A DNA stretch of 16,280 bases from positions 1-16,280 of the forward strand of contig JAFRSL010000019.1 of the NCBI GenBank assembly GCA_017427625.1. Direction: 5' to 3'. This document shows, piece by piece, positions 1 through 7,825 of the stretch. This stretch comes from Synergistaceae bacterium (lineage in GTDB: Bacteria; Synergistota; Synergistia; Synergistales; Aminobacteriaceae). The position numbers and the translations under genes were made by a program. The notes below the pieces were generated by a model. The model was not told the DNA's origin. It was given only the letters and a program-made list of their open reading frames with translations, and did no database searches. Each line of letters begins with the position of its first letter. Position 1 is the stretch's first letter.

Positions 1-1557
1 CTGTGCCGTTCCGGTCTTGCCAGCAACATGCACCCCAAACCTTCCAGCCCTTGAGCCTGTCCCTCGTGATACTACCGCCTCAAGTCCCCGCCTGACGATT
101 TCGAGCTTCGCGGGATTCAACCCAATGTCTTCGGGAGCTTTGTAACTTTTCGCGCAGAGATGAGGTGTTACCATCTTTCCGCCGTTGGCAATAGCTGCAT
201 ATTCACGCGCAATCTGTATTGGCGTCATGAGCATGTAGCCCTGGCCGATTGAGTAGTTCACAGTGTCTCCTCCAGCCCATGCCGATTTGAATCGCCTCAT
301 CTTCCATTCAGGCCCGGCAATATTACCGCCGCTTTCGCCCGGAAGGTCAATCCCTGTAGGCTCGCCGAGATGGAATTTCCGCCCCCACTTTATGAGGTCA
401 TCAATGCCAGTCCGCAATCCCGTCTGGTAGAAGAACACATCGCATGAATGCTGAAGCCCCCCGATTACGTTGAGTGAACCGTGCCCTGAATGCTTCCAAC
501 ACTTGAACAGGTGCGCGCCGAATCTCAATCCTCCGCGGCATGAAATCATCGTTGACGGGGTGATTGCATTCTCCTCAAGCGCGGCTATCGACATGAAAGC
601 CTTGAACGTTGATGCCGGCGGATATACTCCTGCGATTGCTCGGTTCAGCATTGGGCGTTCGGGGTCGTTCATGATTGCGTTCCATTCTCGGCCTGATACT
701 CCCCATGAAAGAGGGTTGTTGTCGTAAACCGGGCTTGATGCCAGAGCGATTACCGCACCCGTGTGAACGTCCATTGCAACGATTGCTCCCTTCCAGTTCT
801 TGAGGAGTTCAACGGCCAATTTCTGCGCCCCCATGTCGATCGTCAAGCGCAAGTTCTCGCCCTTAACAGCCGGATTAGCGTCAAGCGTGCGGATCTTTCG
901 TCCCCTTGCGTCAACCTCGAGAGCTTCCTGACCAGGTGAGCCTCTAAGTTCAGCCTCGTATGAACGTTCAATCCCGCTCTTCCCTATTGTGTCGCCGCCC
1001 CTGTAACCTTCCTCTGAACGAAGCTTCAACTCTGTCTCCGAGATCTCACCGACATAGCCGATTATGTTCGCCGCCGTAGTCCCGGCCGGGTAAGTCCGTC
1101 GCCATACGCTCAACGGGAATAATTCACGCGGAAACTCATAGTCAGCAATAAGCTCGGCCATCTGAGTCATCGTTAGATTGGGGACGATCTTCATCACTCG
1201 GTAGGGTGCGAGCCTCTGCTGCTTTATCGTCTTCTCAAGGTCTGATACTTCAAAGGGTATCCCATGACGCTTTAGGATTTTGCTGAGATGCTCTAACTTT
1301 TCAGGGGTATTGAGGTCGAGAGGATAGCCCATTATGCTGAAGGTCGTGTCATTCACCGCTAAAGGCACACCGTTCCTGTCGAAAATCTCCCCTCTAGGCG
1401 CTGGAAAACGTATCATTCTCAGCCTGTTGCTGTGCGCTAATCTGACGTACTTGTCGCTCTGGTATATCTGGCAGAAATAAAGCCCCGTTATCAATATCAA
1501 AACTGACAGAGCCATCAGTCCAAGAAAGAATTTCAGCCTGCTGTCTAAAAGTTCCAT
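1..1557 (-). CDS. mrdA: Penicillin-binding protein 2 (elongation-specific peptidoglycan D,D-transpeptidase), 3' end cut by window edge
   Basis: Class B PBP that cross-links peptidoglycan for the rod (elongation) complex, working with MreBCD and RodA at the inner membrane. I translated it from the minus strand: 519 codons are visible with no stop. Seen: a short cytoplasmic N-terminus, one membrane segment at about residues 10-29, the class B pedestal motif P-x-RGEIFDRNG near residues 53-63, catalytic SxxK as STFK (Ser316, Lys319), the second motif S-C-D (Ser371, Asp373), and KTGTAQ (514-519) exactly at the window edge. The missing part is the C-terminal tail of the transpeptidase domain. The ATG at 1557 is preceded by AAAGG with 6-nt spacing, and 1 bp separates it from the mreD stop, so it is probably translated by coupling. 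Its position after mreBCD is the classic arrangement for PBP2, which argues against PBP3/FtsI. Confidence 0.96.
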   Translation of the reverse strand, partial: MELLDSRLKFFLGLMALSVLILITGLYFCQIYQSDKYVRLAHSNRLRMIRFPAPRGEIFDRNGVPLAVNDTTFSIMGYPLDLNTPEKLEHLSKILKRHGIPFEVSDLEKTIKQQRLAPYRVMKIVPNLTMTQMAELIADYEFPRELFPLSVWRRTYPAGTTAANIIGYVGEISETELKLRSEEGYRGGDTIGKSGIERSYEAELRGSPGQEALEVDARGRKIRTLDANPAVKGENLRLTIDMGAQKLAVELLKNWKGAIVAMDVHTGAVIALASSPVYDNNPLSWGVSGREWNAIMNDPERPMLNRAIAGVYPPASTFKAFMSIAALEENAITPSTMISCRGGLRFGAHLFKCWKHSGHGSLNVIGGLQHSCDVFFYQTGLRTGIDDLIKWGRKFHLGEPTGIDLPGESGGNIAGPEWKMRRFKSAWAGGDTVNYSIGQGYMLMTPIQIAREYAAIANGGKMVTPHLCAKSYKAPEDIGLNPAKLEIVRRGLEAVVSRGTGSRAGRFGVHVAGKTGTAQ

Positions 1558-1558
1558 G

Positions 1559-2035
1559 TCAAACCTTTCTGTCCCTCACTGTCCGCAAATATATATACAT
1601 CGTAATCAGGATTGCCGGCAATGACCAGACCTGCTGTGTCAGAAAATATTCCCATCCCGCGCTCCCTCCAAGTATCAAGACTGGAAGAAACGGCGGAATC
1701 AGCTGTGAGCATTCGAGGAGTATGAAGACGATCAGGCTCGTCCCTGAGACTCTTCCTTGAGGCGGAATTATTCCCCAGACCTGAAGAACAATCAGAACAA
1801 CCGTAACATATCCCAGCGTGAAGAAGCCAGGTATTCCGACCCATCTCAAGTCCCAAAGAATCCCCCCTGTGAAGGCCGACCATATTGCCCAGAGATTCCC
1901 GTCGCCGTCGCCGTTTCCGTCATCGAGAAGAAGCCTGCAGACAATCCCAAGCATGAAGAGGCCGGGAACTTGCATTCCTCCGCCCGTGAATACCGTCAGA
2001 AAATCTTGAATCAGCCAGAGTATTATGATTACCAT
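1559..2035 (-). CDS. mreD: Rod shape-determining membrane protein MreD
   Basis: Small polytopic inner-membrane protein of the elongasome, linking MreC to the rest of the complex. The 158-residue product is strongly hydrophobic, with several membrane segments (about residues 2-15, 23-37, 48-60, 65-90, 100-125 and 135-150), and its length is typical for MreD. Sequence alone is poorly diagnostic because MreD diverges quickly. The assignment rests on hydrophobicity, length and position between mreC and the PBP2 gene. Its ATG lies 2 bp after the mreC stop, with the ribosome-binding site inside the end of mreC, and its stop lies 1 bp before the mrdA ATG. A glycine/aspartate-rich loop at about residues 38-47 (DDGNGDGDGN) sits between the second and third membrane segments. 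Confidence 0.88.
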   Translation of the reverse strand: MVIIILWLIQDFLTVFTGGGMQVPGLFMLGIVCRLLLDDGNGDGDGNLWAIWSAFTGGILWDLRWVGIPGFFTLGYVTVVLIVLQVWGIIPPQGRVSGTSLIVFILLECSQLIPPFLPVLILGGSAGWEYFLTQQVWSLPAILITMYIYLRTVRDRKV

Positions 2036-2037
2036 TC

Positions 2038-2808
2038 TCAGTAACTCACCGTGTAGAATCTCGACAAGTCCGCGCCTGGCTCAATCCTGTACGTCGTGTA
2101 TCCGTCAGAACCCGGCGTAAATTCCCCCGCAATCGTACCAATAGGAAGTCCCGGAGGAAGTTCCTCGCCTATCATGGCCGTACTGACCTTCATCCCTGAA
2201 CGTACTCCCCTTCCCGTCGGAATATATCTCAGCAGCACAGAACCGTTACCGTCGCCCGCAACTACACCAAGCTCACGTGTCTCCTCGATCACAGCAGGTA
2301 TCATGAATGACGATGACGTTATAAGCTCCGCCCACGATGAGAGTGTTGAGACCGTACTGACCCGCCCGATGAGATAACCGCCGCTGAATATCGGGAGTCC
2401 CATTGTGATTTTGTCATGCTCGCCGCGGTCGATTCTGATTTCGCTCCACCATGACATTGGCGCACGGAGCGTTACACGTGCTGTTCTGGTTTCGGACTCC
2501 TTGTCGCCGGAATATATTTGACCGCTGGAGATTTTTGCCAGTTCAAGGCGAAGACCTGCGTTTTCGTTTCGCAGTCTGGTTACTTCGAGGCTAAGGGAAT
2601 TTTTGTCCCTTGACCATGAACGCCAGCCCAGAAATACTTCACGCAATACGACGGCCGGATACTCTGGAATGAAGAGGACTGCGCCCCAAATGTCGACGAT
2701 GTTCTTCATTACGCCAAGCCCGGAGCTTACGCCGAGCAGGAACAGCGCGAGTATTAACGCTGTAAGGCCGTGAGCAAATTCCCGCGCTGAACTTCTTCTG
2801 TTGTCCAT
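2038..2808 (-). CDS. mreC: Rod shape-determining protein MreC
   Basis: Periplasmic scaffold of the elongasome that activates the PBP2-RodA synthase. The 256-residue product has a short cytoplasmic start, one membrane anchor at about residues 14-34, and a short coiled coil at about 68-95 with leucines in heptad spacing. It is followed by the beta-rich MreC domain, including the usual stretch around APMSWWSEIRIDRGEHDKI and G-LPIFSGGYLIGRV near residues 115-150. Length is slightly below the 270-370 residues common in the family. The ATG at 2808 directly abuts the mreB stop codon (TAA at 2811-2809), so translation is almost certainly coupled. It lies between mreB and mreD, in the canonical order. 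Confidence 0.95.
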   Translation of the reverse strand: MDNRRSSAREFAHGLTALILALFLLGVSSGLGVMKNIVDIWGAVLFIPEYPAVVLREVFLGWRSWSRDKNSLSLEVTRLRNENAGLRLELAKISSGQIYSGDKESETRTARVTLRAPMSWWSEIRIDRGEHDKITMGLPIFSGGYLIGRVSTVSTLSSWAELITSSSFMIPAVIEETRELGVVAGDGNGSVLLRYIPTGRGVRSGMKVSTAMIGEELPPGLPIGTIAGEFTPGSDGYTTYRIEPGADLSRFYTVSY

Positions 2809-3864
2809 TTACCTTGAGCCGTGATGTACGGACATCAAGCCTTTTTTCATAGTTCCCAGATTATCGAGAAATTTCCCGACACCTAGGGCAACGGAGTTCA
2901 AAGGCTGTTCAGCGACTATGACGGGGGTATTGATAGCGCGTGATAATCTCTCGCTGAAGCCCCGCATCAACGCAACGCCTCCCGTCAGGATAATGCCTCT
3001 GTCGACGACATCCTTTGCGAGTTCGGGCGGCATTTTCTCAAGGGCGACTTTCACCATGTCCTCAATCCCTGTGAAGATAGGTTCCATAGCCTCACGGACT
3101 TCGATTGATGATATTGTGTCGGATTTTGGGAGACCGTCGGAAAGATCGCGCCCCTTAACGCTCATTTCGAGTTCAGGGTTCATGGGGAGGGCAGAGCCGA
3201 TTGTGTTCTTGACTTCCTCTGCAGTGGTCTCGCCTATGAGTAATGCGTAACGCTGACGGACCATCGTGATTATTGCGCTGTCCATCATTTTCCCGGCATT
3301 ACGGAGCGAACTTGTTACGACGATTCCGCCGAGAGAGATTACGCTGACCTCTGAAGTTCCGCCGCCGATGTCGATGATCATGCATCCTGACGGCCTGTCA
3401 ATGGGAAGCCCGACTCCCAGAGCTGCGCTGATGGGTTCTTCGACGACGTAGGCCTCACTTGCCCCAGCGCCGAGTGTTGCGTCGATAACGGCTTTGCGTT
3501 CAACCTCAGTAACTTCAGCGGGAATTGAGATTACGACTCTTGGGTGAATCATGAACGCGCTGTTTGAGCTTACGCGTCGGATGCAATACTTTATGAGTTC
3601 CTGAGTCATGTCGAAGTTAGCGATAACGCCGCCCTCAAGGGGCCATATAGCTTCGATACCGCTGGGTTCTTTGCCAGACATTGCTTTGGCTGCCTCACCT
3701 ACAGCTATGACTTCAAATCCCTCGCCGCGCGGGAGTTTCTTGAGCGCAACCGCTGAAGGTTCACTGAAGACTATGCCTCTGTCCTTAACGTATACTACGA
3801 CATTCGACGAGCCTAAATCTATGCCGACGTCCATACCCAGAACGCCTGAAAACATTTTCATCAT
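2809..3864 (-). CDS. mreB: Actin-like rod shape-determining protein MreB
   Basis: ATP-binding bacterial actin that forms membrane-associated filaments and orients the cell-wall elongation machinery. The 351 residues from the chosen start match the usual MreB length. Seen: the phosphate-1 loop GIDLGSSN (about 14-21; many MreBs have GTAN, so Ser replaces Thr), the phosphate-2 motif IDIGGGTSEVSVISLGG, and the adenosine motif ILTGGVALMRG near the C-terminus. An upstream in-frame ATG at 3885 exists. I prefer the ATG at 3864 because it is preceded by AGGAG with 7-nt spacing, overlaps the upstream stop as ATGA (4 bp), and gives the common MreB N-terminus. Its neighbours mreC (0 bp) and the hydrolase gene (4-bp overlap) suggest coupled translation. 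Confidence 0.95.
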   Translation of the reverse strand: MMKMFSGVLGMDVGIDLGSSNVVVYVKDRGIVFSEPSAVALKKLPRGEGFEVIAVGEAAKAMSGKEPSGIEAIWPLEGGVIANFDMTQELIKYCIRRVSSNSAFMIHPRVVISIPAEVTEVERKAVIDATLGAGASEAYVVEEPISAALGVGLPIDRPSGCMIIDIGGGTSEVSVISLGGIVVTSSLRNAGKMMDSAIITMVRQRYALLIGETTAEEVKNTIGSALPMNPELEMSVKGRDLSDGLPKSDTISSIEVREAMEPIFTGIEDMVKVALEKMPPELAKDVVDRGIILTGGVALMRGFSERLSRAINTPVIVAEQPLNSVALGVGKFLDNLGTMKKGLMSVHHGSR

Positions 3865-4508
3865 ATCGCCTCTCCTCTTGGCCAATATGGATTGAGTTCG
3901 CGCTCACTGCCTATATTGGTTTCCGGCCCATGTCCCGGCAAAACTCTCAGGCCATCAGGAAATTCCGCGAGCCGCCTCAATGATGCCTCAAGTTTCAAGC
4001 TGTCTCCGCCTTCAAGGTCAGTCCTTCCGACGCTCTGTGCGAAGAGAGTATCACCTGAGACTAGAATCTTGTGGCCGTCATTATCGGTGATGAGGAAGCA
4101 GACGCTGCCTTCAGTGTGTCCTGGTGTCTCGATGACTTTGACGTTGCAGCCCGGAAACTCGATGATCCTTCCGTCCTCAACTGTGTGGAATTTATCGATG
4201 CCGCTGAATTTCACGCCCAGTAACGCCTGAAGCTGCCTTGACGGGTGAACTAGCATGTCAGCATCCTTTGCGCCAATGTAAATATTATCGCCGACCATAG
4301 GGACAAGCTCGTGAATCCCCGCTACGTGGTCAATGTGGCCGTGAGTGAGAAGAATTGTGTTGAGGATTATTTCGTTTTCGGCCATGAAGTTTTTAACGTC
4401 CGTAGTATCACCGCCCGGGTCAATGAAGAATGCTTCTTTCGTAACATCGTCCCAGAATAAATATCCGTTTGTCCATAATGCTCCCAGTGGGAATCTTTTA
4501 TATTGCAT
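3861..4508 (-). CDS. Metallo-beta-lactamase fold hydrolase, glyoxalase II-like
   Basis: Single-domain MBL-fold metal-dependent hydrolase of 215 residues. The complete dinuclear metal site is visible: THGHIDH (His56, His58, Asp60, His61), PGHT (His131), SGDTLF (Asp153) and PGHGP (His193). This pattern fits the glyoxalase II/YcbL group, which hydrolyses thioesters such as S-lactoylglutathione or related small thiol esters. The protein is shorter than classical GloB (about 250) because it lacks the substrate-binding C-terminal helical domain, so the substrate is unknown. A TAA codon lies directly upstream of the ATG in frame, which fixes the start. The G-rich Shine-Dalgarno GGAAGGGG lies inside the last codons of the upstream coiled-coil gene. 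In Firmicutes a similar MBL gene often follows relA-dtd, so this context is conserved. Confidence 0.9.
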   Translation of the reverse strand: MQYKRFPLGALWTNGYLFWDDVTKEAFFIDPGGDTTDVKNFMAENEIILNTILLTHGHIDHVAGIHELVPMVGDNIYIGAKDADMLVHPSRQLQALLGVKFSGIDKFHTVEDGRIIEFPGCNVKVIETPGHTEGSVCFLITDNDGHKILVSGDTLFAQSVGRTDLEGGDSLKLEASLRRLAEFPDGLRVLPGHGPETNIGSERELNPYWPRGEAI

Positions 4509-4516
4509 TTATGCTG

Positions 4517-5029
4517 TTACCCCTTCCAATATTGCATAGCGGCTATCACTATACCAACTATGACGAGCCACCAAGAAAAGCGCGTCTGCATAGCTCCGAG
4601 ATTTCCGGCGAGTTCCCGCAAATCTCCCCGGAGGCCGTTCACTTCCTGCCGGAGTCCATTCACTTCCTGATGGAGTCCGCTAACATTCTGCTGGAGGCCG
4701 TTCACTTCCTGCCGGAGGCCGCTAACATTCTGCTGAAGCTCGTTCACTTCCTGATGGAGGCCGCTAACTTCCTGACGCAATTCCTTAATGTCATCACGAA
4801 ACTCATTCAATCTGTGTTCCGTTACTCCAGCCGAAATTTTCAGGTCAACTACTTCCCGTTTCAGCCCTGATACTTCTTCTTCCAAACGGCTCATACGGGA
4901 GTTATTATCCCGCCGGTAATCGTAAAATTCTTCCCTAAGTTCACGAAGGCTCGTATCAATACCACGCAATAAGGAAAATATTTCCTGCGAGGCCGGCTTT
5001 CCTTCAATATCTAGCGTCAACTGTTCCAA
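4517..5029 (-). CDS. Tail-anchored coiled-coil protein of unknown function
   Basis: I do not recognise a named family. The 170-residue product is almost all coiled coil: a charged N-terminal helix (about 15-65), a heptad-repeat rod (about 84-140, leucine at every seventh residue), and one C-terminal membrane segment (about 152-167, WWLVIVGIVIAAM) followed only by QYWKG. There is no signal peptide. A C-terminal anchor with the coil in the cytoplasm is the simplest topology, but it is an inference. The start is TTG at 5029: GAGGAG sits 9 nt upstream, 14 bp separate it from the dtd stop, and the next in-frame ATG would lose the first 45 residues. It lies inside the rel-dtd-mre cluster with short gaps (14 bp and 8 bp). 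A structural or scaffolding role near the elongation machinery is only a guess from context. Confidence 0.8.
   Translation of the reverse strand: MEQLTLDIEGKPASQEIFSLLRGIDTSLRELREEFYDYRRDNNSRMSRLEEEVSGLKREVVDLKISAGVTEHRLNEFRDDIKELRQEVSGLHQEVNELQQNVSGLRQEVNGLQQNVSGLHQEVNGLRQEVNGLRGDLRELAGNLGAMQTRFSWWLVIVGIVIAAMQYWKG
4634..4780 (-). repeat. Seven tandem 21-bp units encoding coiled-coil heptads
   Basis: Within the coiled-coil gene, residues 84-132 are seven consecutive heptads of the form L-[RHQ]-Q-[EN]-V-[SN]-[GE]. The units are LRQEVSG, LHQEVNE, LQQNVSG, LRQEVNG, LQQNVSG, LHQEVNG and LRQEVNG, followed by a diverged eighth (LRGDLRE). The DNA is correspondingly periodic at 21 bp. On the plus strand, units alternate around TTCACTTCCTG and CTAACATTCTG cores, with near-identical adjacent copies. 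Such a minisatellite can gain or lose whole heptads without a frameshift. Confidence 0.9.
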
Positions 5030-5043
5030 TTAAGCTCACTCCT

Positions 5044-5487
5044 CTACTTGCTGTCAATGATGAACGTCAGCGGTCCGTCATTGATGATTTCGACCTCCAT
5101 ATCAGCCCCAAACTCTCCGCATTTTACACCATTCAATCCCATGCTCTCAACCTTCGACACAAAGTAATCATACAGCCTCTCAGCCTCTTCAGGCTTTGCC
5201 GCATCGGTGAAACTTGGCCGTCTTCCCTTTTCGCAGGAGGCATAGAGCGTGAACTGCGACACTAAAAGCACCTCGCCCCTAACGTCCTTCAACGAGAGGT
5301 TAATCTTTCCTTCATCGTCCTCAAAGATACGAAGCCCCACCATCTTCTCAGCCAGCCAGTCAGCACCAGCCTCATTATCGCCGTGAGTTACACCGATGAA
5401 GACGCACATTCCCGCGCCGATCTCGCGCCTCTCCTGACCGTTTATTGTTACTGACGCCCGCTTCACACGCTGAATCAAAAGCCTCAC
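5044..5487 (-). CDS. dtd: D-aminoacyl-tRNA deacylase (DTD)
   Basis: Cytoplasmic proofreading enzyme that hydrolyses D-aminoacyl-tRNA (and glycyl-tRNA-Ala), acting as a homodimer on the 3' end of tRNA. Seen from the chosen start: N-terminal LIQRVKRASV, the SQFTLYA motif (77-83), and the Gly-cisPro signature as NDGPLT (136-141; many homologues have GPVT). Total length is 147, close to the usual 145-150. Two starts are possible. GTG at 5496 overlaps the rel stop as GTGA, but its Shine-Dalgarno is too close. GTG at 5487 has AGGGAG 8 nt upstream and gives exactly the E. coli-like N-terminus (Gln at position 6), so I prefer 5487. The rel-dtd order is common in Gram-positive genomes. Confidence 0.94.
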   Translation of the reverse strand: MRLLIQRVKRASVTINGQERREIGAGMCVFIGVTHGDNEAGADWLAEKMVGLRIFEDDEGKINLSLKDVRGEVLLVSQFTLYASCEKGRRPSFTDAAKPEEAERLYDYFVSKVESMGLNGVKCGEFGADMEVEIINDGPLTFIIDSK

Positions 5488-5492
5488 TATTT

Positions 5493-7820
5493 TCACTCCC
5501 TCTCTACGCTAAGTATACCCCGAACCTCGTTAATCCTCGACATTGCCGAATAGAGGTGCTGAAGGTCCCTGACTCTGATCTCCATCTTTATACGCATCAG
5601 GCCGCTGCTTGTTGCCGGAGCCTTGTAGCTCGATATGCTGCTTCCCTCAAGCCCCAAGACCCTCGTAATATCCGCGAGAATATCATCTCTTCCCTCAGCT
5701 TCCATTTTGAGGCGTGCGGTGTAACTGTTGGGACGCTTGCCGCCCGTTAGGCTCAATTCCGGCAATGACCAAGACACAGCGATTTTACGCTCACCCTCAA
5801 TTCCCGCAACGTTCCTGCACTCGCAACGATGGACAGTAATTCCCCGCCTCATCGACGAGTATCCCACAATGTCATCGCCCGGAACTGGGTTACAGCAGCT
5901 CGCAAATGTTACGCTTACTCCTCCTTCACCCTCAACGAGAACGTCCGACTTGTTGTCCTTCTTCTTCTGCAATGGCTCACTGATAAACTCGACAGGTTCA
6001 GTCTGAGGTGCCGGTGAATGGTGCTGAAGCCAGGCAAGCGACAATTTCTGTGCCGTCTCACTCGCACCTATAGTCCCCGATCCAACACTGACCAGCTGTT
6101 CGTCAATGTTGCTGAAATCCTCGCGCTTAACGTCCCCAAGCCCCCGCCGTTTCAACTCACGCTCAATGAGTTTCCAGCCACGCTCTAACTTCTCGTCCCT
6201 GTCAGCCTTCTCTGCCTGCTTGAAGTATGAACGTATCTTGCTTCGTGTCTTTGCACTGCTGACGATCTTGAGCCAGTCCTTCGACGGTGATGCCTGAGGA
6301 GCTGTGAGTATCTTCACCCTGTCCCCGCTGTGAAGCTGGGTGTCAAGCTGTACCATCCGCCCGTTCACCATTGCACCCGCGCAGTGATTGCCTATTTCTG
6401 TGTGGACTGCATACGCGAAATCAAGAACTGTCGAACCGTTGGGAAGTATCATCGGCTTCCCGTCTGGCGTGAAAACATAAAGCTCGCTCGTAAGCAAAAT
6501 GTCAGTCTTGAGGATGTCGACGAACTCCTTCGTGTCCTCGCCGTCCTGACCAGCTTCCATGACCTGACGTACTAACATCAGCTTCTCGTTGAGACCCTTG
6601 AGGAGTTTCCTGCTTCCGCCCTCTTTGTAGACCCAGTGAGCCGCGATACCATACTCCGCAAAATGGTTCATGTCATACGTCCGAATCTGAACTTCAAGCG
6701 GAACCCCCTCAATCATTACCGTCGTGTGCAATGACTGATACATGTTGCTCTTAGGGTTGGCGATGTAGTCATCGAACTGACCAGGCACCGGAAGCCACAA
6801 TGAATGCACAACTCCCAGAACCGCATAACATGTCGACACATCAGTAACAAGGATTCTTACGGCCAGAATGTCATAAAGCTCATCGAACGAAATCTTCTTC
6901 CTCTGCATCTTCTCGTAAATGCTGTAGAAATGCTTTGCCCGCCCCTTTATCCGGCATGGTATGTTGTCCTTCTGTAACCGCTCCTCAAGGATTGACTTCG
7001 CATGCTCGATTACTGACTCCATCTTGGGCATCCTGATCTTCACTCGACGCTGGACTTCGGCGTAAATTTCCGGCTCAAGGTACATGAACGACAAATCCTC
7101 AAGTTCCCGCTTAATCTGGTAAATCCCCAATCTGTGTGCCAACGGTGCGTAAATCTCCATAGTCTCGCGGGCAATACGCTTCTGCTTGTCCGGCCTCATG
7201 ACCTGAAGTGTCCTCATATTGTGCAGACGGTCAGCAAGTTTTATGAGGACGACTCTAATATCCTTGGCCATCACTATGAACATGTGGCGCAGACTTTCAG
7301 CGGTTAAATCTTCACGGGACATAAATTCCTTGACATCATCTTGAGCGAGCTTAGTAACGCCGTCAACAAGCATCTCAACGTCAGGGCCGAATTTCTCCCT
7401 CATTTCCTCCGGCGTAACGTCAGTGTCCTCAAGAACGTCATGAAGTAACGCAGCCTCAAGAGTGGCCATGTCGAGACGCATCCCCGCGAGGATTAACGCC
7501 GCACTAAGTGTGTGAGTGATGTAAGGTTCGCCGGACTTGCGCTTCTGGTCTTTGTGAGCGATTGCCGCGAAGACGAACGCGTCACCGAGCCTCTGTAACT
7601 GTTCGGGGTTTAATGACAGCATGGCTTTCCCCCATAGCTCCTGCCATGCCGAGCGGACAATTTCAATCTTCGACTCCTCTGGTATCTTAGCGAAGAACTC
7701 ATCGCGGAGATTGTACATGTCACGCAAATAGTTTGATGAGCTGTCAATCGATGGTATCGAGCTTATTATTGACGAAAATGTTTCCCGGCCTGTTTCAAGA
7801 GTTTCTATAGGTTCGGCCAT
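5493..7820 (-). CDS. rel: RelA/SpoT-family (p)ppGpp synthetase/hydrolase, long form
   Basis: Stringent-response enzyme that makes and degrades (p)ppGpp at the ribosome. The order of domains in 775 residues is: HD hydrolase (about 75-215) with His103, His127-Asp128 in LLHDVLEDTD and DRLHN at 197-201, all intact. The synthetase domain follows (about 285-400), with GRAKHFYSIYEKM, YDILAVRI, NMYQSLHTTV and EVQIRT. Next come a TGS domain (about 445-507), a helical/zinc-finger-like region with the conserved CC at 642-643, and a C-terminal ACT domain (about 697-773). The motif that separates bifunctional Rel/SpoT (RXKD) from monofunctional RelA (EXDD) reads QFDD here (348-351). The ATG follows AAGGAG by 13 nt, which is long, and lies 5 bp after the recJ stop. 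The apt gene that often sits between recJ and relA in Firmicutes is absent. Confidence 0.96.
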   Translation of the reverse strand: MAEPIETLETGRETFSSIISSIPSIDSSSNYLRDMYNLRDEFFAKIPEESKIEIVRSAWQELWGKAMLSLNPEQLQRLGDAFVFAAIAHKDQKRKSGEPYITHTLSAALILAGMRLDMATLEAALLHDVLEDTDVTPEEMREKFGPDVEMLVDGVTKLAQDDVKEFMSREDLTAESLRHMFIVMAKDIRVVLIKLADRLHNMRTLQVMRPDKQKRIARETMEIYAPLAHRLGIYQIKRELEDLSFMYLEPEIYAEVQRRVKIRMPKMESVIEHAKSILEERLQKDNIPCRIKGRAKHFYSIYEKMQRKKISFDELYDILAVRILVTDVSTCYAVLGVVHSLWLPVPGQFDDYIANPKSNMYQSLHTTVMIEGVPLEVQIRTYDMNHFAEYGIAAHWVYKEGGSRKLLKGLNEKLMLVRQVMEAGQDGEDTKEFVDILKTDILLTSELYVFTPDGKPMILPNGSTVLDFAYAVHTEIGNHCAGAMVNGRMVQLDTQLHSGDRVKILTAPQASPSKDWLKIVSSAKTRSKIRSYFKQAEKADRDEKLERGWKLIERELKRRGLGDVKREDFSNIDEQLVSVGSGTIGASETAQKLSLAWLQHHSPAPQTEPVEFISEPLQKKKDNKSDVLVEGEGGVSVTFASCCNPVPGDDIVGYSSMRRGITVHRCECRNVAGIEGERKIAVSWSLPELSLTGGKRPNSYTARLKMEAEGRDDILADITRVLGLEGSSISSYKAPATSSGLMRIKMEIRVRDLQHLYSAMSRINEVRGILSVERE

Positions 7821-7825
7821 AATGT

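Noticed and set aside
1545..1883. Second minus-strand frame inside mreD
   Set aside because: It overlaps mreD in another frame. mreD has the expected membrane segments and exact spacing to mreC and mrdA.
3865..3885. Upstream start for mreB adding seven residues
   Set aside because: The Shine-Dalgarno and the ATGA overlap favour the ATG at 3864. The added MAKRRGD is absent from the usual MreB N-terminus.
4469..4870. Plus-strand frame of 133 codons with a repetitive hydrophobic product
   Set aside because: It is the complement of the 21-bp heptad repeats in the minus-strand coiled-coil gene. The periodicity is explained by that gene, and the frame overlaps the start of the MBL hydrolase.
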